In this document: in pieces, positions 45,300 through 57,157 of the stretch
Layout of the letters: each line of letters begins with the position of its first letter
How positions within the stretch are numbered: the stretch's first letter is position 1
Assembly (NCBI GenBank): GCA_030295235.1
Contig: AP026155.1
Coordinates: forward strand, 643,672-707,671
DNA: 64,000 bases
Direction of reading: 5' to 3'
From: Fistulifera solaris
Taxonomy: Eukaryota; Bacillariophyta; Bacillariophyceae; Naviculales; Stauroneidaceae
Translations under genes and position numbers: made by a program
Notes under the pieces: generated by a model
Told to the model about the DNA's origin: nothing
What the model saw: the letters and a program-made list of their open reading frames with translations, nothing else
Database searches by the model: none

Positions 45300-48200
45300 A
45301 TGGCCTTGGAAGGAGAGGCGAATAACATCAACATCACCGATAATCATAAATTAATACCGCAAGAAAATAGACGCGGAAGAAGCGGCCGTGGAGGTCGTGG
45401 ACGTGGTCGTTTCGGTGGTAGAGGTGGAAGAGGACGTGCGGAGAACAAAGCTATTGCGGATGAAGACAATCAGCAAGGTCGTCCTTCCGGTTCGTCTTTT
45501 AATGGTGACTCGGTGAAGAATGAAACGAATAATCATGATACGGAACAGGTGAAAAGAATGGAAGCGAGAACACCCGCGGGCGGGCAGGAGGCCGCGGAAG
45601 AGGCAGAATAAGTCAGACAAATCACGAAAACGAAAACACGTCTGCTTCCAAATCATAATATTGAAGATGGCCCTCAGGAAGTCTATCAGGAACGAGGGAG
45701 GGGTGTACGAGGTAGAGGACGAGGTCGTGATGGGCGATACGGTGGAAGAGGGAAAGGACGCGGGCGATATGAAGGGAGAGGGCGTTCTTCAAGGGAGGGC
45801 AAAGGATCGAATGATACGGATGGCGATCAAAGGGCCGATAGCAACATTGGCAATAACGCAATAAATGAGAGGTCTGAAGGACATCCGCCGACGGTGATCA
45901 TAGAAGCAACCTCTGAGCAGCAGATGAGCTTAGAAACGAAAGAAGTAACTCCAATGGAGTCAGCCGAATCGGGTGTTCCTGTCGCATCGAAACCACAGAT
46001 TGACACAAAAAGCCCAGCTGTCTTACATCTAGGCAATAAGATGACCCGAAAGAAAGGCTTTCCAGTTGTATTATCTCGTTCGAATGCTGAGGCATCGGAT
46101 CTATTGCAAGATTTGTCGGAGAAATTGGCTCAAGTAGCTGTGGAACCATTAACGACGAAGATCAAAAAAGCCAAGAAAAAGAAGGAAGTGGTAAAGGAAG
46201 AAGAAACCGATGTTGAGAAGGATCAGACATCTCCAGTAGATGCCACCGTTGCACTCCAGAGGCTCCCGGCCCAAGAGGTTAGTATCACTGCTGCTACACA
46301 AGTCAAAATGGCTCAACAACAGGAAGCTGCCGCTGCACCAGTCGAAACAAAAAGCACAAGTGACAAAAAGAAAAAGAGCAAAAAACAAAATCCAAAGATG
46401 CAGGACGCGAAGCAGGCAGCCCGAGTGTTCAACAATGCTGTGCGACTTGCCGTGGAACGAGGAGATGTACAGGGCACCCGTGATTTGCTATACGAAAAGC
46501 GGAATCATCAGTTTGCGCTGGATTGCAACGTTCTAGAGACTGCGATGAAAGCGTTTATTATGGCAGCTCTCCTTGAAGACGCTTTATATTGCTTACGGAA
46601 CTGCACCTTGCCCGACACGTTGAGTGTGATTCAAGCTGAGCGCATTTTGCAGTGTCTACCACAGAACTTGCGACATTCCAGTGTCTTTTGCGCTGGTGAT
46701 GTAATCCGCAGCTTGTGTGTAGTAACACAACTCGGCGACAAGCGACCATATTTCCTGCGAATCGTACGTGCTATTGCACTGGAATTTTTGGAAGAAGCCA
46801 CCACTGCACGTGATCGCATTTGTTCTAGTCCTTGTGAACGTTTAGTGAGACAAGGTCTTTGTATTGTTAATGTCAAGTTAGAACGAGGCAAAAAGCCGGC
46901 CGATCTTGTCGTCAAACCCGGTGATCAGCTTGGTGTATTCATTGCGGACGAAAATCGCGGCTTACAAGCGGGTGACGCTGTCAGTATTTTACCTTACGCA
47001 GGCCCTTACCCCTTGAGTGCGGAAAGTTTGGACCGCAATCTCATCGAAGCTGTTGTTACATCTACGAACCCCATGATTTTGCGCTTACAAGATCGCACCA
47101 ACGCAGAACTATATTCCAGCTTGACGGAACCTGAGAATTTGTATAGGATTGACAAATTGGCTAATCGCATGGGATTTAATCGACAGTTGGCTGCTGTAAC
47201 TAGTTTGTGTGGAAACGATCAAAGGGTGTCGCCTGAATTGGTACAGGCTGTCACCGCGATGGACGAAAACTTTATGACGCCCCGCGAAGCCACTCATTTG
47301 GGGCGTCTCACATCGACAGCGGCGTTATGTGCTACCGCTGTTGGCGACGACGACCAAGACAGTTTGAAAGCTGTGTCTAGACTTGCTTTAGAAAAGTTTA
47401 ACTCTCTTGAAGGATTGAATGCGAGTCAGCAGCTAGCTGTTGAAGGTGCTGTGACGAATAGATTGACGCTGGTGCAGGGGCCTCCAGGTACGTGGGCTTA
47501 TTGAGACGTTATTGAAATGTTCTATTGTACCATGGATTTAACGTATAAATGGTACAGGTACCGGGAAGACGGCTGTTGCGATTCGTATCTTGCAACATTG
47601 GGCCAAGATGGACAGTGATGTTCCAATATTGGCAACGTCAGACTCCAACATTGCTGTGGACAACCTTGTCGAAGGATGTGCGAATGTTGGATTAAGAGTT
47701 ATCCGCATCGGTAGACCTGAGGCAATCAGACCCGAGCTATTGAGATACTGCATCGACAGAGAAAAACAGACCAACTCGGTCACCTTTTACAAAGAACGAT
47801 CGAAACAACTCCGACAAGCTCAAGTCATTTGTTGCACATGCATCGGGAGTGGGAGTGAATGGTTAGATGCCATTGGCGTTTGTCCTCGAGTTCTGGTCGA
47901 TGAAGCAACACAGGCTACTGAGCCAGCTGTGCTGGTTCCGCTTATGCGAGGTTGCAAGCAGCTCGTTTTAGTCGGAGATCATTGCCAGTTGCCACCAACT
48001 GTACTTTCAACGCAAGCAGCTGAAGAAGGTCACGGTGTGCCACTTTTCTCTCGTATGGTGGCTTGTGGGGTTCCTCCCTATATGTTGGATACGCAATATC
48101 GAATGCATCCGGCGATATCACAATTTCCGAGTGACTTGTTCTATGGAGGGCTTTTGCAAAATGGTGTTAGCGCACCGGAACGGCGTCCTCTTGCTGGATT

Positions 48201-49055
48201 TCCATGGCCTGTCCCTGAATTCCCTGTTGCGTTCATGCCGATTTACGGACAGGAACTTGATGACGGTGTTAGCAAATACAATGTAGAAGAAGCGCAAGCA
48301 GCTGTTCAGGCTGTGCAGATGCTCCTTCAAGGTGGGCAATGTACTCCCGCTGACATTGCGGTTGTGACACCGTATGCAGCGCAAGCGAAATTTATCCGAC
48401 GTCTGATTCGTCAATCAATTGCCGAATTCCTTGAAGTATCTTCGGTGGATGGCTTCCAAGGCCGTGAAAAGCAAGCTGTTGTCTTTTCGGCCGTACGCAG
48501 CAATGACTACGGAGCGGTCGGCTTTACTTCGGACTGGCGACGTGTCAATGTTTCTTTACGCGAGCTCGACGTGCGTTGATTGTTCTTGGCAACGACACTT
48601 GTCTTCGACGAGGAGATCCTGAAACATGGGCTTTGTGGCTGGCTTGGGCCGACGCAGCAGGCATCAACATGGACCGTCCAGGCCAACCTCGAGGTCGATA
48701 TGATGCGGAGCAGCTACGCCGCGTTCGAGGTGGTACAACTGCTGCCGAACTATTGAAGGACGTCTTGAATCGACAACGAGAGCAAATACAGTCGCAGTTG
48801 TTTCATCAAGAACGGGCGGTTCGCAATGCGCAGGGACAAATTATGGCGACGGAGGAAGAAAAGCCTTCCGAAGAGGCACAATTGACAATGGAAGAAGAGG
48901 TCGCTTTAATGGAAAACACGGACGGCAATTGGGATGACTCTGATGATGAAGCGCCGCCAATGCCTCGAAACTTTTCCAAAAGTACGCTGAGCAACAGTTC
49001 GATTTCCCGAAGCAACACCCGCAGTAGCACTCCGACAGATGCTTGGGATCTGTAA
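45300..49055 (+). CDS. UPF1/IGHMBP2-like SF1B helicase with RGG-rich N-terminus
   Basis: The likely ATG is at 45300 (an alternative is at 45219). The N-terminus is a Gly/Arg tract (GRSGRGGRGRGRFGGRGGRG) with a second tract about 45690-45790, linked across breaks at GGG 45582-45584 and AAA 45650-45652. A Lys-rich linker and a helical, PPR-like region (AARVFNNAVRLAVERGDVQG) precede the helicase. The Walker A motif GPPGTGKT is split after GPP by a 70-nt phase-1 intron (47488-47557). Further motifs are LVDEATQATE, GDHCQLPPT, QYRMHP and DGFQGREKQ. One base is missing near 48558; restoring it gives the motif VI segment LTRARRALIV. An acidic tail ends at 49055. The family unwinds RNA or DNA in translation, decay or repair; the RGG arms indicate RNA binding. 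Confidence 0.88.
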
Positions 49056-49151
49056 TGGTAGCGTGGTTTCTAGTTTCTAGACAGTAATAAAACCACGCTA
49101 ACATTATTAAACAAAAGGTTACAGACAGAACAAAACTAAAAACAATGTCTG

Positions 49152-49592
49152 CTAGGCCACGTCGCGCATACTTCGCATGATCTCACGGCGAAACTCATTC
49201 TGAAGTCTCATGTGTTCCAACGTATCGATTTCTAGTGTGAAACCTTGACCAATTTGATAACCATATCCCATGACATTGAGTAAAAGCCCACAGAAGGAAG
49301 CTACACCGACAAAAGTAAAGGCAAATGATGTCAAGTCGAGTGCCCTTGAAATGACAAACTCGAAACTCTTTTTCAAGAAACTGGGTTTGTCATTCTCAAC
49401 CGACATAGTCTTTACGTCTATTTCACCTTCATCACTTGATTCTTGTTTCTTTGCTCTCAGCGCAAGAAGAGAAGTTCTCATTGTGTTCATTTGACGAGGA
49501 GAGATGCAAACTTTCATGGGCATGCTGCTAGGAGTGAATCCGTTAACAGCATGAATCAAAAGTACGCAGAGCATCAAAACAATAATTCTCAT
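49152..49592 (-). CDS. Small plastid-targeted membrane protein (paralogue 2)
   Basis: 146 residues, uninterrupted from ATG 49592. The signal peptide (IIVLMLCVLLIHAVNGFTP) has a GF plastid cleavage context. A charged linker precedes one membrane segment (LTSFAFTFVGVASFCGLLLN) and the conserved end VMGYGYQIGQGFTLEIDTLE and HMRLQNEFRREI. It is clearly related to the gene at 37889-38343 over the membrane segment and the GYGY...IDTLEH block. Function unknown. It lies convergent to the helicase gene with only 96 bp between stops. Confidence 0.8.
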   Translation of the reverse strand: MRIIVLMLCVLLIHAVNGFTPSSMPMKVCISPRQMNTMRTSLLALRAKKQESSDEGEIDVKTMSVENDKPSFLKKSFEFVISRALDLTSFAFTFVGVASFCGLLLNVMGYGYQIGQGFTLEIDTLEHMRLQNEFRREIMRSMRDVA

Positions 49593-50447
49593 GATCCTTT
49601 GCTATTTTTGTTTTATAGGCAATGAAGTGCGAAACGGAATGAATGGATTCATTGCTTATCAGCATAGTTGTCGATCGACGCGTCAAAAAATAATCGAGTC
49701 AGTTCCGATTTCGTTTGCATCCCAGAATTTCTTTGAAGCTTCCGGGACTGCGTTTTGACTTGAGTCATGTGAGTGTCCAGCGCACAATATTGTGTATAGT
49801 CGAAATTTCTGCAATCAGTGATTCAGGAAACGGAGCTTCTGAGAACTGGAAGCCGAAGAAAAATGCAAATGAACGTCAAATTTGCATTCTGACTTGAGGA
49901 AATTAGGAATTAGGAATAAATATCAGTATATTTATTTAATTCCGATAATAATAATAAAAGTAGTTCGATGATTCATGAAACGCATACACCAATGAGTTAC
50001 AATGTTCAACAGCAGCAGACTTTATTATTGTTTGAACTAGGTAGGCTTTACTTCCTTGATACAGTTACCATAGGGAAGATTCTTTGATTGCAAATCAAGA
50101 CATAGGTACGATAAATTCTCAGTTTTATTTATTATCCGGGACTGGTGTCAATGTGAGTCATGAGAAGATTCCGTGTACACTACAATAGATATTTGAATTA
50201 AATTTGTCCGTTGATAGACATTTGTGTACTAAATACGACACTTTTGGTCGTTTCATAGTACGCCTCCAATGGCGCACCGCCAAATTGCGCGTCCGTTCGA
50301 CACATTTGTGCAAGAACGAACAAAACGATGATGGCAACAGGGCGGAGTTTTCTTCCCTTTAGCAGATTGATCTTCTTTTTGTTCTTTTATGATGTAACTG
50401 CGGGCTTATCGTGTCTTCTGGAAACAATTCAATCGTACAAATGAACA
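49593..50447. other. Divergent intergenic region
   Basis: Promoters of the small plastid protein gene (-) and the LRR-like gene (+). Tandem ATTAGGA near 49900 and TAA repeats near 49945-49960. No gene was seen. Confidence 0.55.
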
Positions 50448-51869
50448 ATGAGCGTCACGATGGCGCTGCAGTTAGTCACTGAGAACGGCATTGTTGTAGA
50501 TGCACATAGCCTTTCAGAACTGCTTCTATATTCCAGTAATCAGAATGGAAAGAAAGTTTGGATCAAAGATACGGACGTCTACATCAAATCGCAGCTTGAC
50601 ACTCAAGAAATAACGAGCGCGTGTATCTTATCCATGCTTCTCATATCGGAAGAGCATCAACTCGAAGAATATCTTGCTATTATTGACCGTAATCCTCATC
50701 ATCAACGTCATGTGGCAGCAGAGGCAGCACGCATCTTTTCTCTATTCGACGCCGTTTACGAGAAAATTATTATTTTTGCCAGCAATCCACATTCGGCGTC
50801 GATTATAGCTTATTTTTCTGCCAAAGAGATCCACCAGATGCTCCTTTCGAATGCATCACGTGAACATTGCTTTCATCGATGCTCGTTCACATCGGAGCAA
50901 TCGGCGGCACTTTTTGACCACGACTTGCCGGTCAATCTCAAATTGGATCGCTGTTCCATAGACTCATCCGCCATGACGGAAGTACTCGCGCGAAAGAAAA
51001 CGAAACATTCATTAGGAAAGTTGACGCTCGTCGGTAATGACGCTAGAGAGGACCGTTCCATGGAGTCGTTTTGGACCGCGCTTAATAAGTCACACGATGA
51101 ACCGCTCTTTGATGAAATCACACTAAAGGGATATTTATTTCTATCGACAGATATGATTTATATAGCCGGGGCGAACACACGTTGCTTGGCGTTGACCTGC
51201 GACTGTGTAATCGACGACGCCGCATGCGATTTGCTCGTGGATGCGGTCGAGACCGGTTCTCTCAAGGCTACATCGCTAAAGCTGTATGATAGCAATCCAC
51301 AACAACGTCTAGACGAGCGCGACAATCATTGGAGTCACCGAGTCCTTCAAGCGATTGGTTGCAGGAACTGCACTGTAGAAGAACTTTTTCTGGGGAGCTA
51401 TGAAGGTGATGACTACGTGGACGTGGAATTTGCATCAATATTAGAGATTCTCAAGAGCAATATTCATCTTCGACACATACACTTATCGACTACACCGTTA
51501 CATTGTCATAAAGAATGTTGGAGAACACTTCTGGATACTCTTTCGTGTCACCAGTCGTTGAAACAAGTTACTCTTCGTCCCCCTTTGGAAACAGTGCCGG
51601 CGGGATGGAAAAATGAATTAGAACAACGTTTATTCGCAAGGAATCAGGACATTCGCATTGCAGTCAAAGCTCACCAGACACTAAACACTCTCGAAATGGC
51701 GCATCTATGGCAGGAAACGTGCGATACAGCCCGATTGAGCGGAACTTGTCGCATTGCAGATCACGGGGCTCGTTCCTATATTCTCACTTCACTTTTGGAA
51801 CTGCACAGCAACAGATACGGGCTACTTTTCTCGTTACTCCAGAGAAATCAAGATCTATTTTGCCTATGA
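50448..51869 (+). CDS. Leucine-rich-repeat-like protein, diatom-type
   Basis: 473 residues, uninterrupted from ATG 50448. An N-terminal helical part contains paired elements such as VAAEAARIFSLFDAVYEKII. It is followed by a series of degenerate LRR-like strands: LKLDRCSIDSSAMTEVL, LGKLTLVGND, FDEITLKGYLFLS, CLALTCDCVIDDAACDLLVD, ATSLKLYDSN, VEELFLGSYEGD and LRHIHLSTTPL. The end (RYGLLFSLLQRNQDLFCL) is a segment I associate with a large diatom LRR family of unknown role. No signal peptide and no membrane span, so cytosolic or nuclear. It probably binds other proteins. Confidence 0.72.
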   Translation: MSVTMALQLVTENGIVVDAHSLSELLLYSSNQNGKKVWIKDTDVYIKSQLDTQEITSACILSMLLISEEHQLEEYLAIIDRNPHHQRHVAAEAARIFSLFDAVYEKIIIFASNPHSASIIAYFSAKEIHQMLLSNASREHCFHRCSFTSEQSAALFDHDLPVNLKLDRCSIDSSAMTEVLARKKTKHSLGKLTLVGNDAREDRSMESFWTALNKSHDEPLFDEITLKGYLFLSTDMIYIAGANTRCLALTCDCVIDDAACDLLVDAVETGSLKATSLKLYDSNPQQRLDERDNHWSHRVLQAIGCRNCTVEELFLGSYEGDDYVDVEFASILEILKSNIHLRHIHLSTTPLHCHKECWRTLLDTLSCHQSLKQVTLRPPLETVPAGWKNELEQRLFARNQDIRIAVKAHQTLNTLEMAHLWQETCDTARLSGTCRIADHGARSYILTSLLELHSNRYGLLFSLLQRNQDLFCL

Positions 51870-53255
51870 CGGAGGGATTCCAACGTCAAATTAAGGTTCT
51901 GTGTTTAATTTTGTGTTAAAAGTATCTAGCTCTTTGAGTGGGATTCATGTTTCTGCTTATTAAGGTTAGCTATCACCGCAAACTTAAAAATAATCCAAGG
52001 TACCCGTGTCGTTAAACGTTGTGTGAATGAGTATTATTCCATTTGAAAACTAGACTGAAGATCAGAGACCAGTAACTGCTGAGATAAAGAATGTATATAA
52101 GATATAAGTAAACGAGATAAGTTATTGCCTAGAATATCAATGATCACATCATGATCACTGGTCACGATCATTGATCTTGTTCACAGTGCTTATCACGTTA
52201 TCACGATGAGTCACGAACAAGCGACGAAGGCAAAGGGTGACGAAAACGTAAAACTTCAATTGGCGGCATTGATGTTCAATCTTTTTACTATTAACTGGTT
52301 ACACACGAAAAGCGCATCTTGTCGTTCTGTCGTTCCCAGTTCCGAAATAACAGATTTGCTACAGACAACAGACATCGATCGACGAACCTCATACATTTTC
52401 AGTTTTCAGCAAAAGGACAAGGGACTAAAGGACTAAAGGACTAAGGATCAAGGTTCAAGCGCAAGAGTCAAGATACAAGATACGGAATGTCTAAAGTTCA
52501 ACTGCAATAGCTTGGAAGCGAAGAATTTAAGAGAAGAGTTCGCGTCGTTCCTCGCAGCTCGCAGCTATAAGCGGAACGTTTCCGATGGATTCGCCTCTTA
52601 CGTTGAGGGAACGACGGAACGACAAACCAGTGGAAATTTGACTCGAGGATCAAGTGTAAATCCAGAAGTACCAGGTACTTGTACGTGGTGCGAGTGTGCC
52701 TCGCGCCTCGCCCCTTGCTGCCCGCCGCCAGCCGCCTGCCTCGCCGCATGCACAAGTTCGATCATTGTAGATTGTAGGATGTAAAGACGCTCATATTTGA
52801 AAGAACGCTAAAAACAGTAGACTGCCAAAAAATGTTCGTTGCTGTAATTTTGTTGGTCCATCGACCAATGGATTATATATTGAACACTGATAACGTTAGG
52901 TATTTTCCGACTAAACTTGACAACGATGTTCTCTCAAGCTTACACTTTCAACATCCGTCATTTTATCAACTGGGACCTGCCATCTTGCTTCGGGTCCACG
53001 TGGCCGCATAACGATCTGTGCAGAATCATGTGGTTGCGGTTCCACGACGTTCCACGCACTTTAGGGCTCTATAGTAAACCGTAAACATTATTACACGACA
53101 TTCATTTTGAACTCCGGACAGGAGCTTGTTAGTTCAACGTTCAACCTTTTATCTTCATCTTCATCTGTGCTCCTTCCCTCCTCTCTTTCCTCCTCCCACT
53201 TATGTGTTTTTCTGTTCTCGACTCTCGACCAACATTTAACAAGACACCAAGTAAA
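51870..53255. other. Intergenic region
   Basis: 1.4 kb without a gene. ATCAATGATC 52136-52145 pairs with GATCATTGAT 52166-52175 across an ATCAC-rich loop. GGACTAAA is tandemly repeated at about 52425-52445, with more short duplications to 52490. TTCCACGACG is doubled near 53040. No RNA gene was recognised. Confidence 0.55.
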
Positions 53256-54529
53256 ATGAATCCTTCTGAATCGTCTCGTCAAAGTCGCATTCCCTTTACA
53301 CTGCAAGCTGTATTTCTAGCCTCAAATCGCGGTAATGAAGTGCACAAGCCTCCTCCCGAGAAAGTCGCGAGCAAAGTGTTTTTTCGTAACTGGTTGTTTC
53401 AACGACAATCGAACTCGGCAAATAAGCGCAAAAGCCTGTTTTCTCTATCAAAGCAGGATGTAAAGCAAGAAGAAAAAGGCAGTTGTTGAGAGGAGAAATA
53501 GCTCAGGAAGCGGCAATGTAAGTTGTACCAACAGCTTGAAGGAAATCTTGTTGCTCATTCGTCTCTGACACTTCAATGGCCCCTTCATTCAGCTAATGGA
53601 CCCACAGGTGTATTTGGATGCTATGCTACGATCGAGAGGCTATTCAACGAAGCGATACGAAAGTTTGAAAACTTCTTATCACAACAAGCCGACAGCCCAT
53701 CAGTTGGCATCGTACGATGTCTTCTTGATCGGTCTAGTGAGAAAACATGAGGTCGAGCAGTTTCAGGAAATTATGCAAACGGGCATTAGCTCCAATCCCT
53801 GTAACCAATACAGTGAAACCATTGCTCACACTGTATGTCGACATGGAAGTAAGGCTATGCTGGATGTTCTGGTAGAACGAGGCTGTGACTTGCAAGTGGC
53901 GGATGATTACGGAAGGTGCGTAGAATTGAAGGGAAAATCGAGGGTTTTTTTTTAAAATTTACCGCTAATTACTTACAAGCGCTTTCTTTTGATTCAACAG
54001 AACGCCATTACACGATGCTTGCTGGGCGGCAACACCATCTCTTGATGTTGTGGAAATCATCTTGAAGACTGATGTACGAATGCTTCACATGATCGATGCG
54101 CGCGGCCATTGCCCTCTCAACTATGTGCGCAAGGAGCACTACGATCAATGGATCAAATTCTTTGAAAGTAAAAAAGATGAGTTCTGGCCAAAGCGATCCA
54201 TTTCAAAAGATGGAGAGCAGGGACCTCCCCAAGCGGCGTTGGATGGGCCGAACTCCAAAAAGTTATGTGAACCACCAGGCTCCTTACCGAATGAAATGGC
54301 ACGCATGGTTTCTAGTGGTCGCATGACACCCGAAGAAACGCGACTTCTTATGCCCGACGAAGAGACCCAAGAGACATGGGATGACTCGGACTTTGATTCC
54401 GAAGAGGATGACTACGATAGCGAATACGACAGTGATGAAGACGATGATGATTACTCTCTAGATGATGAAGATTTTGAAGAAGAAATGGGCGCTCTTCTGA
54501 GCGCGCTACCGAGTATCGCTATCCGTTAA
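53256..54529 (+). CDS. Ankyrin-repeat protein, diatom-type (paralogue 2)
   Basis: The ATG at 53256 opens a basic N-terminus. Removing one base of A5 53473-53477 allows VVERRNSSGSGN to run into a phase-0 intron of 75 nt (53518-53592, GTAAGT...TTCAG). Exon 2 begins LMDPQVYLDAMLRSRGYSTK and holds TGISSNPCNQYSETIAHTVC, ERGCDLQVADDYG and the start of an ankyrin repeat. An 85-nt intron (53916-54000, GTGCGT...AACAG) leads to RTPLHDACWAATPSLDVVEI, then YVRKEHYDQWIKFFESKKDE and a strongly acidic tail (DFDSEEDDYDSEYDSDEDDD). The stop is at 54529. The second intron is absent from paralogue 1 at the same GRTPLH site. Function unknown. Confidence 0.85.
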
Positions 54530-54651
54530 CAAGCCACGGTACTAGCGTGCACAAGGGGCGAATTACAAGTAAACTTATGAGCAATCGACATGAACCAGGC
54601 ATTGTTAAACCCCTTACTTCACTTTCATCTTCATCGGTTCGTTTTGGTTAT

Positions 54652-56273
54652 CTACTTAGATTCCGAGTACTTTTTCACGGCCTTGCCAAACTTTTCGAGT
54701 GCCTCGTCTATCTCCACTCTGCTGATGATCAAAGGCGGAACAAAACGAGCAACGTTGGGACCAGCAGCGACGAGCAGTAGACCTTCATCCATAGCAGCTT
54801 GTACAAGCGGTCCAGCGAGATCTTTCGTTTCCACTCCTTTGAGCAAACCCCAACCGCGGACGTCACCTAGTACAGCAGGGTATTGTTTGGCAAGTTGTTC
54901 AAGGCCGGCGCTGAGTTGTGCTCCACGCTCTCGCACATTATTCAAAACATCATGATCACAAAGGTACTTGGCGACAGCAAGTCCAGCAGCGCAAGCCAAT
55001 GGATTTCCTCCCTGAAGAGATCACAAAAAAGTTAGTGTCAGCAGTTTAACCAGTTCATCGTGCCAGAAGCCAATCGTGACTCACATAAGTAGAAGCATGA
55101 TCACCAGGACCGAATACATCGGCAGCTTTGGCATTGGCCATCATGGCACCGATGGGCACACCTCCTCCCAATGCTTTCGCCGAAGTGAAAATATCCGGTT
55201 CAACGGGCAGATTCTGATAACCCCACAAACGTCCGCTACGTCCCATACCAACTTGGACTTCATCACAAATCATGAGAGCCCCAGTTTCATCACACAATTC
55301 GCGAATGCGGGTAAAAAAGGCATCGTTGCCCGGAATGATTCCACCTTCACCCTGAAGTGCTTCCATCATAATAGCAGCCAAGCCTCGATCTGAATTTTGA
55401 ATCTCTTTGACTTTCTTTTCTAGCTCTTCCACATTGTTGTAGGTAATGTACTCGAAACCAGGAACCATTTGGCCACCATATCCAAAGCCTTTCTGATATT
55501 TAGGCTGGCCGGTTGCGGTGATTGTGGTCAAAGTTCGTCCGTGGAAAGACTGGTGTGCTGTGATTATCACCGGCTTTTCTATCCCTCGGTTATGGGCGTG
55601 CTTTCGTGCGCATTTGATGGCTGCTTCGTTGGCTTCGGCACCCGAGTTGCAAAGAAAACCTTTTCTGCACAAGAATTGGCTGTCAACCAATCCGCGAGAG
55701 CCGCCTGAGCTGGGATAAGGTACAGATTCGACACGTGATGACACTCCTGCATTTGTTTGTGAACTGCATCCGTCAAAGCCTCATTGTTGTGTCCCAAAGC
55801 ACAGGTGGCGATTCCACTGACACAATCCAAATACTCGTTTCCGTCGGTCGTAAACAAGCGACATCCTTCACCCTTAGCGATGGTGAGAGGATAACGCCTG
55901 TAAGTGGTCGAAAAAAGCAAGAAACATGATAGTGAAAATCAAGATATGAGTAAAAGAATAAAATCATCGTTCAAGGAAAATGTGTCCAAGAGTATGCAGC
56001 ACAGCAAGAAGTCATAACATCACAAAACATCGAATTTCCGCTCGGAATTTTATTCCTAGCACACATTCGAACCTACCCGTAGGTCTTTTGCACGTGACTT
56101 TCGTAGCTTTTCGCCGTAGCGTCTTGCTCTTTCATCATATCTGCAGTAGATCGCGGAGGAACCAATTCGATCTTTTCGACGGTCGCCGACAGCGACGACA
56201 CCGTTCGTGATTGCGAAGGCGCAACGAAAGCATGCGCTCCCGTTAGAAGCAACAATGCAACAGAGAGTTTCAT
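54652..56273 (-). CDS. argD: Acetylornithine aminotransferase, plastid-targeted
   Basis: PLP-dependent enzyme of arginine synthesis that converts N-acetylglutamate semialdehyde and glutamate to N-acetylornithine and 2-oxoglutarate. The ATG at 56273 gives a signal peptide with AHAFVAP (plastid motif). A 179-nt intron (55898-56076) joins VQKTYG to RYPLTIAKGEGCRLFTTDG. One base is missing in AAA 55652-55654, within VFFCNSGAEANEAAIK. The PLP lysine region is ICDEVQVGMGRSGR, then FTSAKALGGGVPIGAM with the Schiff-base Lys. A 73-nt intron (55012-55084) splits ASTY from GGNPLACAAGLAVAKYL. The stop is at 54652. 4-aminobutyrate or ornithine aminotransferase are relatives, but GQPKYQKGFGY and the plastid signal favour ArgD. 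Confidence 0.9.
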
Positions 56274-57157
56274 AGTTACGGAAAGATATGTAATAGAGGG
56301 GAAAACGTAATGAATTGTCGATAACGAGATGTATTTTGTTTCAATCGCAAAAGCGAAGAATTCTCAGACAAAAGCAGAAATTGCAGAGACATGCGGCAAG
56401 ATGCGAGATCCCAACGATCCGATCCAACGAATACCGTTTAGTGCAAGTACACAAAAGACGAAAGTGTTCTCTTTTCGCTTCCGCTGAGTTTGTGGAGATT
56501 TCTGCGCCTTTCAATGCGCGTGGTGTTTGCCCGTCGACCGGTGGCTGTGTGCATTTTGGCCACGACTGAATTTTAGTCATGATCGCAAACGTCCCGACCC
56601 AGACCGCCGCCTAATCTCCATTCAATCTCTTAATTCCCTGCGCGAAATGGGTCCCTATTACGATGCAAACATTGTCAGCGATATTCATACGCACCTTTAC
56701 ATTGTTTATGTTTGGAATCCTTCAAAAGATATTGTATACTGTATCACTATATAGACTTTAAATGTATGCGACCTTTCAAAACGACCTCAATCCAGTCATG
56801 ATTCGCGAATTATGGCTAATGACTAATGAAACACTCCCTTCACCAACACTAGTATTATGGTATGCGAAACAAAAAATAAAGACTATGCCGATCGTAAATG
56901 TCATGAAAAGTGTGCCATTATTTTTATTGCTGCTTTTGGGAAAATTGCTTGCCCGTTAGCCGGCTTCCCTCAATTCAATTAACCTTACTAGCAATGACAA
57001 CATCTTTACTTTGCTCTGAAACACGGGTTTTTATCAAATGAACAAATGCTTTAGACCTTTCTATGTCAAAATCATTGGTCTTATTGACAATCTCATTTCG
57101 CACGAGCCGTTATCTTCTTTCATTAACTACCAGGTATATTGCGTGCCAGGCAGTGCA
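56274..57157. other. Intergenic region
   Basis: Promoter of the acetylornithine aminotransferase gene and 3' flank of the second sulfotransferase gene. The palindrome copy at 56560-56581 is listed separately. Otherwise AT-rich with no gene. Confidence 0.55.
56560..56581. repeat. Recurrent 22-bp imperfect palindrome, copy 4 (reverse orientation)
   Basis: CCACGACTGAA then TTTTAGTCATG; read on the other strand it matches the copies at 15752, 26827 and 37521. Confidence 0.75.
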
